This document shows positions 25,843 through 34,327 of a stretch of DNA of 35,137 nt, in pieces. The notes beneath the pieces were generated by a model. The model saw only the letters and a list, made by a program, of their open reading frames with translations, ran no database searches and was not told where the DNA came from. Source of the DNA: Candidatus Rokuibacteriota bacterium (GTDB lineage Bacteria; Methylomirabilota; Methylomirabilia; Rokubacteriales; CSP1-6); assembly GCA_003220335.1 (NCBI GenBank), contig QHSB01000242.1:1-35137 (forward strand), read 5' to 3'. The position numbers and the translations under genes are program-made. Each line of letters starts with the position of its first letter. The stretch's first letter is position 1.

Positions 25843-27246
25843 TTATGTCGCCGCGTCCGGCGGCCGCCGCTCCTTCCACTCGCTCGCCTGCTCGTAGGCC
25901 CAGCCGATGCGGAGCGCGGTCGCCTCCTGCCCCGCGTGGCACAGGATCTGGAGCGACGTCGGCAGGCCGTCGACGGTGAAGCCGTTCGGCAGCGCGAGGC
26001 CGCACAGACCGAGGTAATTGCCCGCGCGCGTGAAGAACGCCGCCGTGCCCGACTGATCGACCTTGGCGATGGGGATCGCCGCCGTCTGCGCGGTCGGCGT
26101 CAGGAGCGCGTCCACGTTGGCCAGCGCGGTCACGAACGCGCGGCGGTGCTCCTCGCGCTCGGCCAGCGCCATCAGATAGTCGCGCGCGGACATGCCGCGG
26201 CCCACCTGGATGCGCGGGCGGATGTGCGGGTCGACGGGCAGGCTCATGTCGTCCACGAGGTGGCCGACGAAGCGATACCCCTCGGCGCCGATGATGCGGC
26301 CGGTGCCGGCGGCGTAATCGGCGAAGCGGTTGGGCAGCGCGACGCGGACGATCTCGGCACCGAGGCTCGCCAGCTTCTTCACCGACGCGTCGTAGGCGGC
26401 GAGCACCTCGGCATCCACGCCGACGCGTTCGTCGTCCGGCAGCGTCGCCAGACGAAGCCCGGCGACGCCGCGGCGCAGCGTGGGCAGCGGATCGGCGGGC
26501 GCCCACGCCAGCGTCGGCAGGTCGCGCGGGTCGGGACCGCTGAGCACGCGGAAGATCAGGGCGGCGTCCTCGACCGAGCGCGCGATGGGGCCCGGCGTGT
26601 CGAGCGTGAACGACAGCGGCAGGACGCCATACGTGCTGATCCGCCCGGCCGTCACCTTGAGGCCGACGACGCCGCACCACGCGGCGGGCAGGCGTACCGA
26701 GCCACCCGTGTCGGTGCCGATGGCGACGGGCGCCAGGCCAGCGGCGACCGCGACGGCCGAGCCGCTGGACGAGCCACCGGGCGTGCGGTGCACCGTCAGA
26801 TCCCACGGGTTCCACGGCGTGCCGAGGTGCGTGTTGGTGCCGAAGGAGCCCATCGCGAACTCCACGGTGTGGGTCTTGCCGAGCACGATCATGCCGGCGC
26901 CGATGAGCCGCTCGGCCAGGGTGGCCGTCGTCGGCGACACGCGGTTGATCCACACCTTCGAGCCGCCGGTGGTGACGCGACCCCGGAGATCGATCAGATC
27001 TTTCAGGCCGATGGGAACGCCGTGCAGCGGGCCGACGCGGTGGCCGCTCTTGATGGCCCGGTCGGCGGCCTCGGCGGCCAGGCGCGCCTCGGATTCGTAT
27101 ATAGCGATATAGGCATGGAGCGCCGGATCGCGGCGCGCGATGCGCGCGAGCAGCGCGTCCACCACGTCCACCGGTGACAGGGCGCGGGTCTCGAACGCGC
27201 GCGACAGCTCGGCGACGCCGGCCCAGACGGGATCGAGAGTTTTCAT
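25843..27246 (-). CDS. Amidase (amidase signature family), cytoplasmic
   Basis: A 467-residue amidase-signature enzyme that hydrolyses amides to acids and ammonia. The Ser-cisSer-Lys site is intact: K82 in GLKDLIDL, S159 in PGGSSSGSA and S183 in GTDTGGSVRLPA, with the usual 24-residue Ser-Ser spacing. There is no signal peptide, unlike the amidase at 12940. The substrate pocket residues do not allow a specific call; GatA-like sequence is seen but gatB and gatC are absent nearby, so a catabolic amidase is more likely than a tRNA amidotransferase subunit. The gene starts one to two bases from the predicted transcription start and shares its promoter block with the oxidoreductase operon. Confidence 0.9.
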   Translation of the reverse strand: MKTLDPVWAGVAELSRAFETRALSPVDVVDALLARIARRDPALHAYIAIYESEARLAAEAADRAIKSGHRVGPLHGVPIGLKDLIDLRGRVTTGGSKVWINRVSPTTATLAERLIGAGMIVLGKTHTVEFAMGSFGTNTHLGTPWNPWDLTVHRTPGGSSSGSAVAVAAGLAPVAIGTDTGGSVRLPAAWCGVVGLKVTAGRISTYGVLPLSFTLDTPGPIARSVEDAALIFRVLSGPDPRDLPTLAWAPADPLPTLRRGVAGLRLATLPDDERVGVDAEVLAAYDASVKKLASLGAEIVRVALPNRFADYAAGTGRIIGAEGYRFVGHLVDDMSLPVDPHIRPRIQVGRGMSARDYLMALAEREEHRRAFVTALANVDALLTPTAQTAAIPIAKVDQSGTAAFFTRAGNYLGLCGLALPNGFTVDGLPTSLQILCHAGQEATALRIGWAYEQASEWKERRPPDAAT

Positions 27247-27254
27247 GACACGGG

Positions 27255-27282
27255 ATTATCAGCCGGGTCGGCGAGGTGTCAA
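27255..27282 (-). promoter_or_regulatory. Sigma-70-like promoter of the second amidase
   Basis: On the minus strand a perfect TTGACA (27277-27282) is 16 bases from GATAAT (27255-27260, five of six). Eight bases separate the -10 from ATG 27246, so the message should be leaderless or nearly so; there is no Shine-Dalgarno sequence. Twenty-four of 28 positions are identical to 12284-12311, most strikingly the spacer CGACCCGGCT. Confidence 0.65.
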
Positions 27283-27297
27283 GCGAGCGGCCCGGTG

Positions 27298-27939
27298 CTA
27301 GATCGCGCTCGCGGCGATGTTGACCGTGAGCGCGAGCAGCGCGGCGTTGAAGACGAAGGACACGACGCCGTGGGCGGCGACGGTGCGGCGGATCTCCTTG
27401 TGCGTGACGCCCACGTCGGACACCTGCGACGTCATGCCGATGACGAAGGAGAAGTAGACGAAGTCCCAGTAGTCCGGCTCCGTCTCGCCGCCCGGGAATG
27501 CCAGGCCACCGCCGATGTCCTCGTCGTAGAACTCGTGGGCGTAGTGCAGCGCGAAGATCGTGTGGATGAACGCCCACGACAGCAAGATCGTGAGCGCCGC
27601 CAGCACGACGTGGGCCGGCCGGCGGCCGGTGCCGATGCCGAGCTCGGAGAAGATGGCGCCCAGGCTGGCCAGCGCCGCGACCACCGTGAGCATCAGGATG
27701 GCGAACTGTCCCTCGTCTTCCACGGCGGCGCGGGCGCGGATCCGCTCGATCTCGGCACCCGACATCAGGTGGGCGACCAGCGCCAGGTAGAGCCCCACGT
27801 AGATGTCCCAGCCCACCAGCAGCCGGGTCGCCGTTCGCCAATCCGTGAAGACCGTCAGGACCACGCTGACGAGCGCGCCGATGCCCAGCGAGATGAACAG
27901 CCGCGGCCGGATCCGCACGATGCGAAAGAGCAGAGGCAT
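27298..27939 (-). CDS. DUF1345 membrane protein
   Basis: A 213-residue integral membrane protein of the DUF1345 family (function unknown). About five hydrophobic segments can be seen, including LFISLGIGALVSVVLTVF, IYVGLYLALVAHLM, AILMLTVVAALASLGAIF, VVLAALTILLSWAFIHTIF and VVSFVFNAALLALTVNI. The hallmark segment DFVYFSFVIGMTSQVSDVGV, with charged HEFYDEDIGG before it, is present; this stretch resembles a channel pore loop, a guess not established for the family. ATG 27939 is preferred because GGTGGGTGAG precedes it; a GTG at 27948 is possible. It is 51 bases upstream of the amidase in the same direction and divergent from the methyltransferase. Confidence 0.85.
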   Translation of the reverse strand: MPLLFRIVRIRPRLFISLGIGALVSVVLTVFTDWRTATRLLVGWDIYVGLYLALVAHLMSGAEIERIRARAAVEDEGQFAILMLTVVAALASLGAIFSELGIGTGRRPAHVVLAALTILLSWAFIHTIFALHYAHEFYDEDIGGGLAFPGGETEPDYWDFVYFSFVIGMTSQVSDVGVTHKEIRRTVAAHGVVSFVFNAALLALTVNIAASAI

Positions 27940-27992
27940 CTCACCCACCGGCCAGCATCTTAGCCGTGTCGCCGACGATCCGCGCCATTGTC

Positions 27993-29576
27993 ATGACGCT
28001 CGATTTCGTCTATGTTCGTCGCCGCGTGGAGACGGGAACGAGGCTGCCGACAGCTGTCGCCGGGGGGCTGCTGGACCCCGGGGCGGGCGAGCGCCTCGCC
28101 TGCCTGCGGCAGATCTTCGACGCCGTCGGCTACACCGGCCCGGCCGCGCGCGCCGCGCTCGGCGCCGAGCTGGGCCCCTCCTATCGTCGGGCGGATCTTC
28201 CGCTCTACCTGGAGCGCCTGACCGCCGCGACGCCCCTCAACACGCTCATCAAAGTCTTCGGGCTCTTCCTCTGGGTTGACGAAGCCGAGCTACGGGCCGC
28301 CGTCGCGCCGCTCGAACCGGATGAGCTCGTCGCGCTCGGTGTCGTCGAGCGAAGCGGGCACCGAGTCCGCGCCGCGGTGGGGCTGTCGGCCCGGAGCGAC
28401 GTCCTGCTCGCTCACGATCGGTACGACACCGAGGCCCCGGATCCGAGCCGGGACCATGTCCTGGGTGTGAACACCGCCGCGGTGACGCTGGAGAGCCTCA
28501 CCGTGCGGCGTCGCGTCCGCTCGGCGCTCGACCTCGGCTGCGGCGGCGGCATCCAGGCCCTGTTCGCGGCGCGCCACAGCGAGCACGTGATCGCGGTGGA
28601 CAAAAATCCCCGGGCCCTCGACTTCACGCGATTCAACGCGCAGCTCAACGGGCTGCGCAACGTCGAGGGCCGGCAGGGCGACCTCTTCGAGCCGGTGGCG
28701 GGACTGCGCTTCGACCTCATCGTGTGCAATCCGCCCTACGTCATCTCCCCGGAGTCCCGCTACACGTTTCGCGACAGCGGCCGCCGCGGCGACGCTCTCT
28801 GTGAGGACGTCGTGCGCCGGGCGCCCGCGCATCTGGAAGAGGGTGGGTTCGCGACGATCCTGTGCAACTGGACGCTCCGGGCCGGAGAGGAATGGTCGGC
28901 CCCCCTGCGGCGGTGGGTGGAAGGCTCGGGGTGCGACGCGTGGCTGCTCCGCGGAGCGACGCAGGATCCCCTCACCTACGCCGCCGTCTGGAACCGCGGT
29001 CCCGACGGCGCAGCATACGCCGACGCGCTCGCGCGCTGGCAGCGCTATTTCCGGGAGATCGGCGTGGCGGCGGTCGGCATGGGCGGGGTCATTCTCCGCC
29101 GGCGCACGGCGGCGCAGAACTGGGTGCGCGCCGATGACCTGCCCGGTAACCCGGCCGAGCCCTGCGGCGAGCAGATCCAGCACATCTTCCGCGTGGAGGA
29201 TTACCTGCGCGGCCTCGGCGACGACGCCCGGCTGCTCGACCGGGCGTTCTCTGTCGCCGAGGGTCAACGGCTGCGGCAGACGCTGGCGCCGCGGGGAACC
29301 GAATACGTCGTGGAGGAGGCGGAGGTCGAGCTCCGGGGCGGGCTCGCATTCAGAGGCACGGTCGACGCGTACGGCTTTCATCTCCTGCGTCAATGCGACG
29401 GGCGTCGCCCGCTTCGCGAGGTGGTGACGGAGCTGGCTCGACTGGGCGGCGTCGACGTGGACGCGCTGGCGGCGACCGTCATCGGCGTCGTCCGGCGGCT
29501 CATCGCGTTCGGCTTTCTGCTGCCCGTCGATCCGAAGCTCGGACGGACAACCGAAGGAAGGGAGGAGGAAACATGA
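27993..29576 (+). CDS. SAM-dependent methyltransferase with PqqD-like C-terminal domain
   Basis: A 527-residue protein. The N-terminal part (about 1-165) is a helical and winged-helix-like region. The central class I methyltransferase has D180-LGCGGG as SAM site and the N246-PPY catalytic motif seen in PrmC/HemK-type and other N-methyltransferases. A C-terminal domain (about 415-514) with GFHLLRQCDGRRPLREVVTE and VVRRLIAFGFLLP reads like the winged-helix PqqD/RRE fold, which binds leader peptides. The fusion suggests a peptide or protein substrate (inference). The start is uncertain: ATG 27993, or GTG 27966, without a clear ribosome-binding site. Its TGA overlaps the ATG of the next gene (ATGA). 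Confidence 0.75.
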   Translation: MTLDFVYVRRRVETGTRLPTAVAGGLLDPGAGERLACLRQIFDAVGYTGPAARAALGAELGPSYRRADLPLYLERLTAATPLNTLIKVFGLFLWVDEAELRAAVAPLEPDELVALGVVERSGHRVRAAVGLSARSDVLLAHDRYDTEAPDPSRDHVLGVNTAAVTLESLTVRRRVRSALDLGCGGGIQALFAARHSEHVIAVDKNPRALDFTRFNAQLNGLRNVEGRQGDLFEPVAGLRFDLIVCNPPYVISPESRYTFRDSGRRGDALCEDVVRRAPAHLEEGGFATILCNWTLRAGEEWSAPLRRWVEGSGCDAWLLRGATQDPLTYAAVWNRGPDGAAYADALARWQRYFREIGVAAVGMGGVILRRRTAAQNWVRADDLPGNPAEPCGEQIQHIFRVEDYLRGLGDDARLLDRAFSVAEGQRLRQTLAPRGTEYVVEEAEVELRGGLAFRGTVDAYGFHLLRQCDGRRPLREVVTELARLGGVDVDALAATVIGVVRRLIAFGFLLPVDPKLGRTTEGREEET

Positions 29577-30133
29577 ACGGTCCGGGATCACCGAATAGAC
29601 GCACCCTCTTGCGGCGAGGCCTGCTCATGATTGCGGGCGCGCTCGGCCTGGTGGCCGCCGAGCGGCGCTCGCCAGGACAGGCTGTTGCCGCGCCGTCGCG
29701 CCCCGAGGCGGCGCTCACACCGGGGCCCACCTCGCTCAGGTTTTACGGTCGCGGGTGGCGGCCCCAGGCGCAGGCGTCTCTGCTGGGCCGGCGCTCGGAC
29801 GGCGATCACCTGGTCGGGTATGGCGACTTGCTGGACGCGCCCGACGGTGTCCTCGTTGGCCGCTTCTGCACCAACGGATTCTGCCCCGAGACGCCATTCG
29901 GCCACGCGATCGCGGCGGCGCCGACGATCGAGTTCCAGACGCTCGCGCTGAAGGATGGCACCGTGTTCGGAATGGGCGCCGGCGCGCTGAATGTCGGCGG
30001 CGAGCGGACCTACGCAATCCTCGGAGGGACCGAGCGGTACGCCGGCGCCCGTGGCACGTACACAGCCCGCACGACGTCCGCCGAGCCGACAGGCCGCAGC
30101 GCCGTGGATTTCATCCTCACTCTGACCGCCTAA
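29573..30133 (+). CDS. Exported barrel-like protein, allene oxide cyclase-type fold
   Basis: A 186-residue protein. RRTLLRRGLLMIAGALGLVAA gives a twin-arginine signal. The mature part ends with TVFGMGAGALNVGGERTYAI, GGTERYAGARGTYTA and AVDFILTLTA, which resembles the beta-barrel end of allene oxide cyclase/dirigent-like proteins, where the GGTG-Y-GArG pattern is common; the resemblance is by motif only and no activity should be assumed. A pair of cysteines (FCTNGFCPE) may form a disulfide. The start overlaps the methyltransferase stop (ATGA) with GGAGGAGG upstream, so the two are coupled. Fourteen bases separate it from hcp. Confidence 0.6.
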   Translation: MNGPGSPNRRTLLRRGLLMIAGALGLVAAERRSPGQAVAAPSRPEAALTPGPTSLRFYGRGWRPQAQASLLGRRSDGDHLVGYGDLLDAPDGVLVGRFCTNGFCPETPFGHAIAAAPTIEFQTLALKDGTVFGMGAGALNVGGERTYAILGGTERYAGARGTYTARTTSAEPTGRSAVDFILTLTA

Positions 30134-30147
30134 AGGGGGACTGACCT

Positions 30148-30612
30148 ATGGCGTTCGACGCCTTCATCAAGATCGGGAACATCAAGGGCGAAAGCACGGA
30201 CTTGAAGCACAAGGACGAGATCGAGGTCCTGAGCTTCAGCTGGGGCGTGATCCAGCCCTCGCAGCAGGGAGGGCGCGCGGCGGGGCGCGCCGACGTGCAG
30301 GACTTCACGATCGTCAAGAGGCTGGACAAGTCCTCGCCGCTGCTCTTCGCGGCCGCGTGCCACGGCGACCACTTCAACGAGGCCACCTTCACCGCGCGCA
30401 AGGCCGGCGGAACTGCCGTCGAGTTCTACAAGGTCACCATGTCGGACGTCCTGGTCTCGAGCGTACGCCCGGGCGGGAGCGCGGGGGGTGAGACGCTTCC
30501 CCTCGAGGAGGTCAGTCTCAACTTCGGCGCGCTCAAGATCGAGGTCACGCCTCAGGACCAGGAGGGCAAGCCGGGAACTCCCGTGGCGGCGCTGTGTAAC
30601 TCTCACCGCTGA
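30148..30612 (+). CDS. hcp: Hcp family protein (type VI secretion tube-like), orphan
   Basis: A 154-residue Hcp family protein. Hcp forms stacked hexameric rings that make the inner tube of type VI secretion systems. The start MAFDAFIKIGNIKGESTD, the segment IEVLSFSWGVIQPSQ, the later SPLLFAAACHGDHF and the closing LNFGALKIEVTPQDQEG are typical of the Hcp1 class. Length is slightly under the usual 160-170. No tssB, tssC, vgrG or clpV lies in the window, so it is orphan. A strong AAAGGGGG ribosome-binding site precedes ATG 30148. Orphan Hcp proteins outside T6SS exist and their roles are poorly known. A stem-loop follows the gene. Confidence 0.88.
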   Translation: MAFDAFIKIGNIKGESTDLKHKDEIEVLSFSWGVIQPSQQGGRAAGRADVQDFTIVKRLDKSSPLLFAAACHGDHFNEATFTARKAGGTAVEFYKVTMSDVLVSSVRPGGSAGGETLPLEEVSLNFGALKIEVTPQDQEGKPGTPVAALCNSHR

Positions 30613-30621
30613 CGGTCGCAC

Positions 30622-30651
30622 CCCGACCCTCTCCGTGTGGAGAGGGTCGGG
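30622..30651 (+). terminator. Stem-loop after hcp
   Basis: A perfect 13-base-pair stem (30622-30634 with 30639-30651) closes a four-base loop GTGT, starting nine bases after the hcp stop. No T-run follows. The CCCTCTCC/GGAGAGGG arms resemble dispersed REP-like hairpins of some GC-rich genomes, so it may be a repeat as well as a terminator. Confidence 0.6.
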
Positions 30652-30695
30652 ACCCGCCGACCTCGTCGCCCGGATCTCGTGTTACCGTCTCGCGC

Positions 30696-32699
30696 ATGAC
30701 GGGCAGCAGCGTCGGCATCGACGTCGGCGGGACGTTCACGGACTTCGTCGTGCGTGCGCCGTCGGGCCGGCTGTCCAGCGGGAAGGTCCCGACGACGCCG
30801 GCCAACCCCGCCCTCGGGGTGATGCACGGGCTGACGACGCTGGTCGGCAGCGCGCCGCTGGCCTCCGTCGCGCACGGCACGACCATCGTCACCAACGCGA
30901 TCGTCGAGGGCCGCGGCGCCGTCGTCGGCCTGATCACCACGCGTGGCTTCCGGGACGTGCTCGAGATCGCGCGCGTGAGCCGCCTGCATCTCTACGACCT
31001 CAAGGCCGCGCCCAAGCCTCCGGCGCCCGTGCCGCGGCGGCTGCGACTCGAGGTGACCGAGCGCGTCGGTCCCGACGGGGCGATCGAAACGGCGCTCGCC
31101 CTCGACGAGATCCCCGAGCTCGTGGCGACGCTGGCGCGCGAGGGCGTGCAGAGCGTGGCCGTCTGCCTGCTGCACAGCTACGCCAACCCCGAGCACGAGC
31201 GCGCGCTGCGCGCGCATCTGGAGCGGCACTTCGCCCACGTGTGCGTGTCCAGCGACATCAACGCCGAGTTCCGCGAGTACGAGCGCTCCTGCACGACCGT
31301 GCTCAACGCCGCCGTGATGCCGCTGGCTTCCTCTTATATAGACCAGCTGGCCGAGCGCCTCGGCCTTGCGGCCGCGGGCGCCACGCTGCACCTGCTGCAC
31401 TCCGCCGGCGGCATGATGTCGGTGGAGACGGCGCGGGCACGGCCGCTGGCGCTGGCGTCGTCCGGCCCTGCGGCCGGGGTCGCCGCCGCCGCGCACGTCG
31501 CGACGACACTCGGTATTCAGCGCGCGCTCGCCTTCGACATGGGCGGCACCACCACCGACGTCTGCCTCATCGCCGACGGCGTCGCCGAGACCTCCTCGCA
31601 GCGCAAGCTCGGCGGCTACCCGGTGCGGCTGCCGATGGCCGCCGTGGAGTCGATCGGCGCAGGCGGCGGCTCCATTGCTCACGTGGACGCCGCCGGCGCG
31701 CTGCGCGTCGGGCCGCGCAGCGCCGGCGCTGCGCCCGGGCCCGCCTGCTACGGGCTCGGCGGCACCGAGGCCACGGTCACCGACGCCAATCTCCTGCTCG
31801 GCTATCTCGATCCCGAGCGCGTGTACGGCCGCGCCATCCGCCTGGACCGCGAGCGCGCCCGCGCCGCGCTGGAGGCGCTGGCGCGGCGGCTCGGGCTGTC
31901 GCTTCTCGAGACGGCGTCGGGCGTCATCGAGGTCGCCAACGCTGCGATGCTGCGCGCGCTGCGCCTGGTCTCCGTGCAGCGCGGCTACGACCTGCGCGAC
32001 TTCACGCTGATCGCCTACGGCGGCGCCGGCCCCATTCACGCCGGGGCGCTGGCCGTCGCGGCCGGGATCGCGCGCGTCCTGGTGCCGGCGCACTCGGGCG
32101 CCTTCTCGGCCCTCGGCTGCCTGGTCTCGCCGCTGCGCTACGACGCCGTGCGAACCTATCGAGGGCTGCTGTCGGCGTGGGACGCCAAGCCGGCGGACCA
32201 GCGGCTGCGCGAGCTGCAGGAGCAGTGCGTGGCGCCGCTGACCGACGAGGGCATCGCGCTCGACCGCATCGCCGTGCAGTGGAGCGCCGACCTGCGCTAC
32301 AGCGGCCAGAACTACGAGATCGAGATCCCGTGGCGCGACACGCCGGAGGCGCTGCGCGCCGAGTTCGAGGCGCGCCACCGCCGGCTCTACGGCTACGCCA
32401 CCGGCGAGAGCGTGGAGTGCGTCAACCTGCGCGTCGTCGCGCGGGTGCCCGACGTCGCCGCCGAGCTGTGGGATTTCGAGCCGGCCGGCACGCCGGTGTT
32501 GAGCGGCGATCAGCGCGCGCACTTCCCCGGCCTCGGCGAGGTCGCGCTGCCGCGCTACGACCGCGCGGCGCTGGCACCCGGCCGCGTCGTGCTCGGCCCC
32601 GCGCTCATCGAGGACGAATGGTCCACCACGCTCGTCTACCCCGGCCAGCGCTGCGCCGCCGACCGGCTCGGCAACCTGCTCATCGAGACCGGCGCGTGA
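30696..32699 (+). CDS. hyuA: Hydantoinase A / 5-oxoprolinase family subunit A
   Basis: A 667-residue protein of the HyuA family, the ATP-binding half of hydantoinase/5-oxoprolinase/acetophenone-carboxylase-type enzymes that use ATP to open cyclic amides or carboxylate ketones. The N-terminus GIDVGGTFTDFV is the first phosphate-binding segment of the actin-like ATPase fold; HGTTIVTNAI, FDMGGTTTDV and GGAGPIHAGALA give further ATP-site strands. Length is typical. ATG 30696 lacks a Shine-Dalgarno sequence; a weak TACCGT is 7 bases upstream and leaderless initiation is possible. The GTGA overlap with hyuB shows the two subunits are co-translated. Substrate is not determined by sequence. Confidence 0.92.
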   Translation: MTGSSVGIDVGGTFTDFVVRAPSGRLSSGKVPTTPANPALGVMHGLTTLVGSAPLASVAHGTTIVTNAIVEGRGAVVGLITTRGFRDVLEIARVSRLHLYDLKAAPKPPAPVPRRLRLEVTERVGPDGAIETALALDEIPELVATLAREGVQSVAVCLLHSYANPEHERALRAHLERHFAHVCVSSDINAEFREYERSCTTVLNAAVMPLASSYIDQLAERLGLAAAGATLHLLHSAGGMMSVETARARPLALASSGPAAGVAAAAHVATTLGIQRALAFDMGGTTTDVCLIADGVAETSSQRKLGGYPVRLPMAAVESIGAGGGSIAHVDAAGALRVGPRSAGAAPGPACYGLGGTEATVTDANLLLGYLDPERVYGRAIRLDRERARAALEALARRLGLSLLETASGVIEVANAAMLRALRLVSVQRGYDLRDFTLIAYGGAGPIHAGALAVAAGIARVLVPAHSGAFSALGCLVSPLRYDAVRTYRGLLSAWDAKPADQRLRELQEQCVAPLTDEGIALDRIAVQWSADLRYSGQNYEIEIPWRDTPEALRAEFEARHRRLYGYATGESVECVNLRVVARVPDVAAELWDFEPAGTPVLSGDQRAHFPGLGEVALPRYDRAALAPGRVVLGPALIEDEWSTTLVYPGQRCAADRLGNLLIETGA

Positions 32700-34327
32700 G
32701 CCCCGCGGTCCACCCCGTCACGCTCGAGGTCGTGCGCAACGCGCTCTATGCGATCGCCGAGGAGATGAGCGTCGTGCTCATGCGCTCGGCGCGCTCGCCG
32801 CTGCTCAAGGAGGCGGGCGACCTGTCCTCCGCGCTGACCGATGCCGAAGGGCGGCTGGTCGCCCAGGGGCGCGACATCCCGATCCACATGGGCGTGATGG
32901 CGTTCACCGTGAAGGAATTCCTCAAGCGCGTGCCTGCCGAGCGCCTGCGCGAGGGCGACGTCTGGTTCCTGAACCTGCCGGAGGTGGGCGGCAACCATCT
33001 GCCCGACGTCAAGGCCATCCGGCCGGTGTTCGCCGGCGGGCGGCTCGTCGCCTTCGCCATCAACCTGGCGCACTGGGCCGACATCGGCGGCGCCGTGCCC
33101 GGCTCCTACGTGCCGTGGGCCACCGAGTCCTATCAAGAGGGCGTGCGCATCTCGCCGATCCGTCTCTTCTCGGCCGCCGGGCCAGATGAGGAAAACATCG
33201 GCCTGATCCTGGCCAATATACGAGCCCCCGACGAGCGGCGCGGCGACATCTTCGCGCAGTTCGCGGCCGACGACGTGGCGGCGCGCCGGCTCGGCGAGCT
33301 GGTCGAGCGCTACGGCGCCGACACGCTCCGCGCGTGCTTCGACGCGCTGCACGCGGCGTCCGAGGCGGCGATGCGCGCGGCGATCAGCGCGCTGCCCGAC
33401 GGCGTGTGGACGGGCGAGGACTGGCTCGACGACGACGGCGTGGACGACAAGCCGTTGCCCATCCGCGTGCGCGTGGAGATCCGCGGCGACGAGGCGACGT
33501 TCGACTTCACGGGGACGGCGCCGCAGGCGCGGGGGCCCGTCAACACCACGTACTACATCGCGTGCTCGTCGGTGTACTACGCGATGAAGACACTGGCCGC
33601 GCCAGAGGTGCCGCCCAACGACGGCTGCTACCGGCCGCTGCGCGTGATCGTGCCGCCGCGTAATCTCATGAACGCCGACGCCGACCGGCCGGTCGTCGGC
33701 GGCAACCACGAGACCTCGCAGCGCGCGGTCGATGCCATCTTCAACGCGCTCGCCCCCGCCCTGCCCGACCGCGTGACAGCCAGCGGCCCGACGACCTCGG
33801 GCGTGCTCATCTTCGGCGCGCGCACCCCCGACGGCCGCTGGACGATCTTCTACGAGACCCACGGCGGCGGCGAGGGCGCCGGCGCGACTCGCGACGGCGG
33901 CTCGGCGCTGCGCGTGTACATGTCGAACGTGATGAACACGCCGACGGAAGTCGTGGAGGCGGAGTATCCGCTACGCGTGGAGGAGCACGCGCTGCGGCCC
34001 GGCTCGGCCGGCGACGGCCGGCAGCGTGGCGGCCTCGGCTTCCGCCGCGCCTATCGCGTCGTCGCGCCCGAGGTCACGCTGACCAGCATGCTCGACCGCC
34101 GCGTGGTGCCGCCGTGGGGCGTGCTCGGCGGAGGCGACGGGCTGCCGTTCCGCATCACGCTGAATCCGGGCACGCCCGGCGCGCGTGACGTCGGCGGCAA
34201 GGTCAGCCTGCGCCTCACGCGTGGCGACCTCGTGCTGATCGAGACCTGCGGCGGCGGGGGCTTCGGCCCGCCGGCCGAGCGGCCGGCCGAGGCGCGCGAG
34301 GCCGACCGACGTGAGGGGTACGTGTGA
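32696..34327 (+). CDS. hyuB: Hydantoinase B / 5-oxoprolinase family subunit B
   Basis: A 543-residue protein, the second half of the HyuA/HyuB enzyme. PVTLEVVRNALYAIAEEM and LMRSARSPLLKEAGDLSSAL open the protein. The core contains NHLPDVKAI, HWADIGG, PGSYVP and a late NHETSQRAVDAIF, followed by GGGEGAGATRDGGSALRVY and CGGGGFG at the C-terminus, all HyuB signatures. The start is the GTG at 32696, overlapping the hyuA stop; the frame is open far upstream to 30488, but that part is a shadow of hcp and hyuA. The gene also overlaps the following DUF885 gene (GTGA), so three genes form one operon. Confidence 0.92.
   Translation: MSPAVHPVTLEVVRNALYAIAEEMSVVLMRSARSPLLKEAGDLSSALTDAEGRLVAQGRDIPIHMGVMAFTVKEFLKRVPAERLREGDVWFLNLPEVGGNHLPDVKAIRPVFAGGRLVAFAINLAHWADIGGAVPGSYVPWATESYQEGVRISPIRLFSAAGPDEENIGLILANIRAPDERRGDIFAQFAADDVAARRLGELVERYGADTLRACFDALHAASEAAMRAAISALPDGVWTGEDWLDDDGVDDKPLPIRVRVEIRGDEATFDFTGTAPQARGPVNTTYYIACSSVYYAMKTLAAPEVPPNDGCYRPLRVIVPPRNLMNADADRPVVGGNHETSQRAVDAIFNALAPALPDRVTASGPTTSGVLIFGARTPDGRWTIFYETHGGGEGAGATRDGGSALRVYMSNVMNTPTEVVEAEYPLRVEEHALRPGSAGDGRQRGGLGFRRAYRVVAPEVTLTSMLDRRVVPPWGVLGGGDGLPFRITLNPGTPGARDVGGKVSLRLTRGDLVLIETCGGGGFGPPAERPAEAREADRREGYV

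Noticed and set aside
25843-27246. GatA subunit of the tRNA amidotransferase
   Set aside because: The family signature fits, but gatB and gatC are absent and the neighbours are not translation genes; a catabolic amidase is more likely.
30148-30612. A type VI secretion locus
   Set aside because: Only hcp is present; no sheath, spike, baseplate or ATPase gene is in the window.
30683-30696. A leaderless promoter for hyuA
   Set aside because: TACCGT matches the -10 poorly and there is no -35 at 16-19 bases, so I mention it only as a possibility in the gene entry.
30488-32695. Upstream extension of the hyuB frame through hcp and hyuA
   Set aside because: HyuB similarity begins only at 32696; the extension is a frame-shifted shadow of the two upstream genes.
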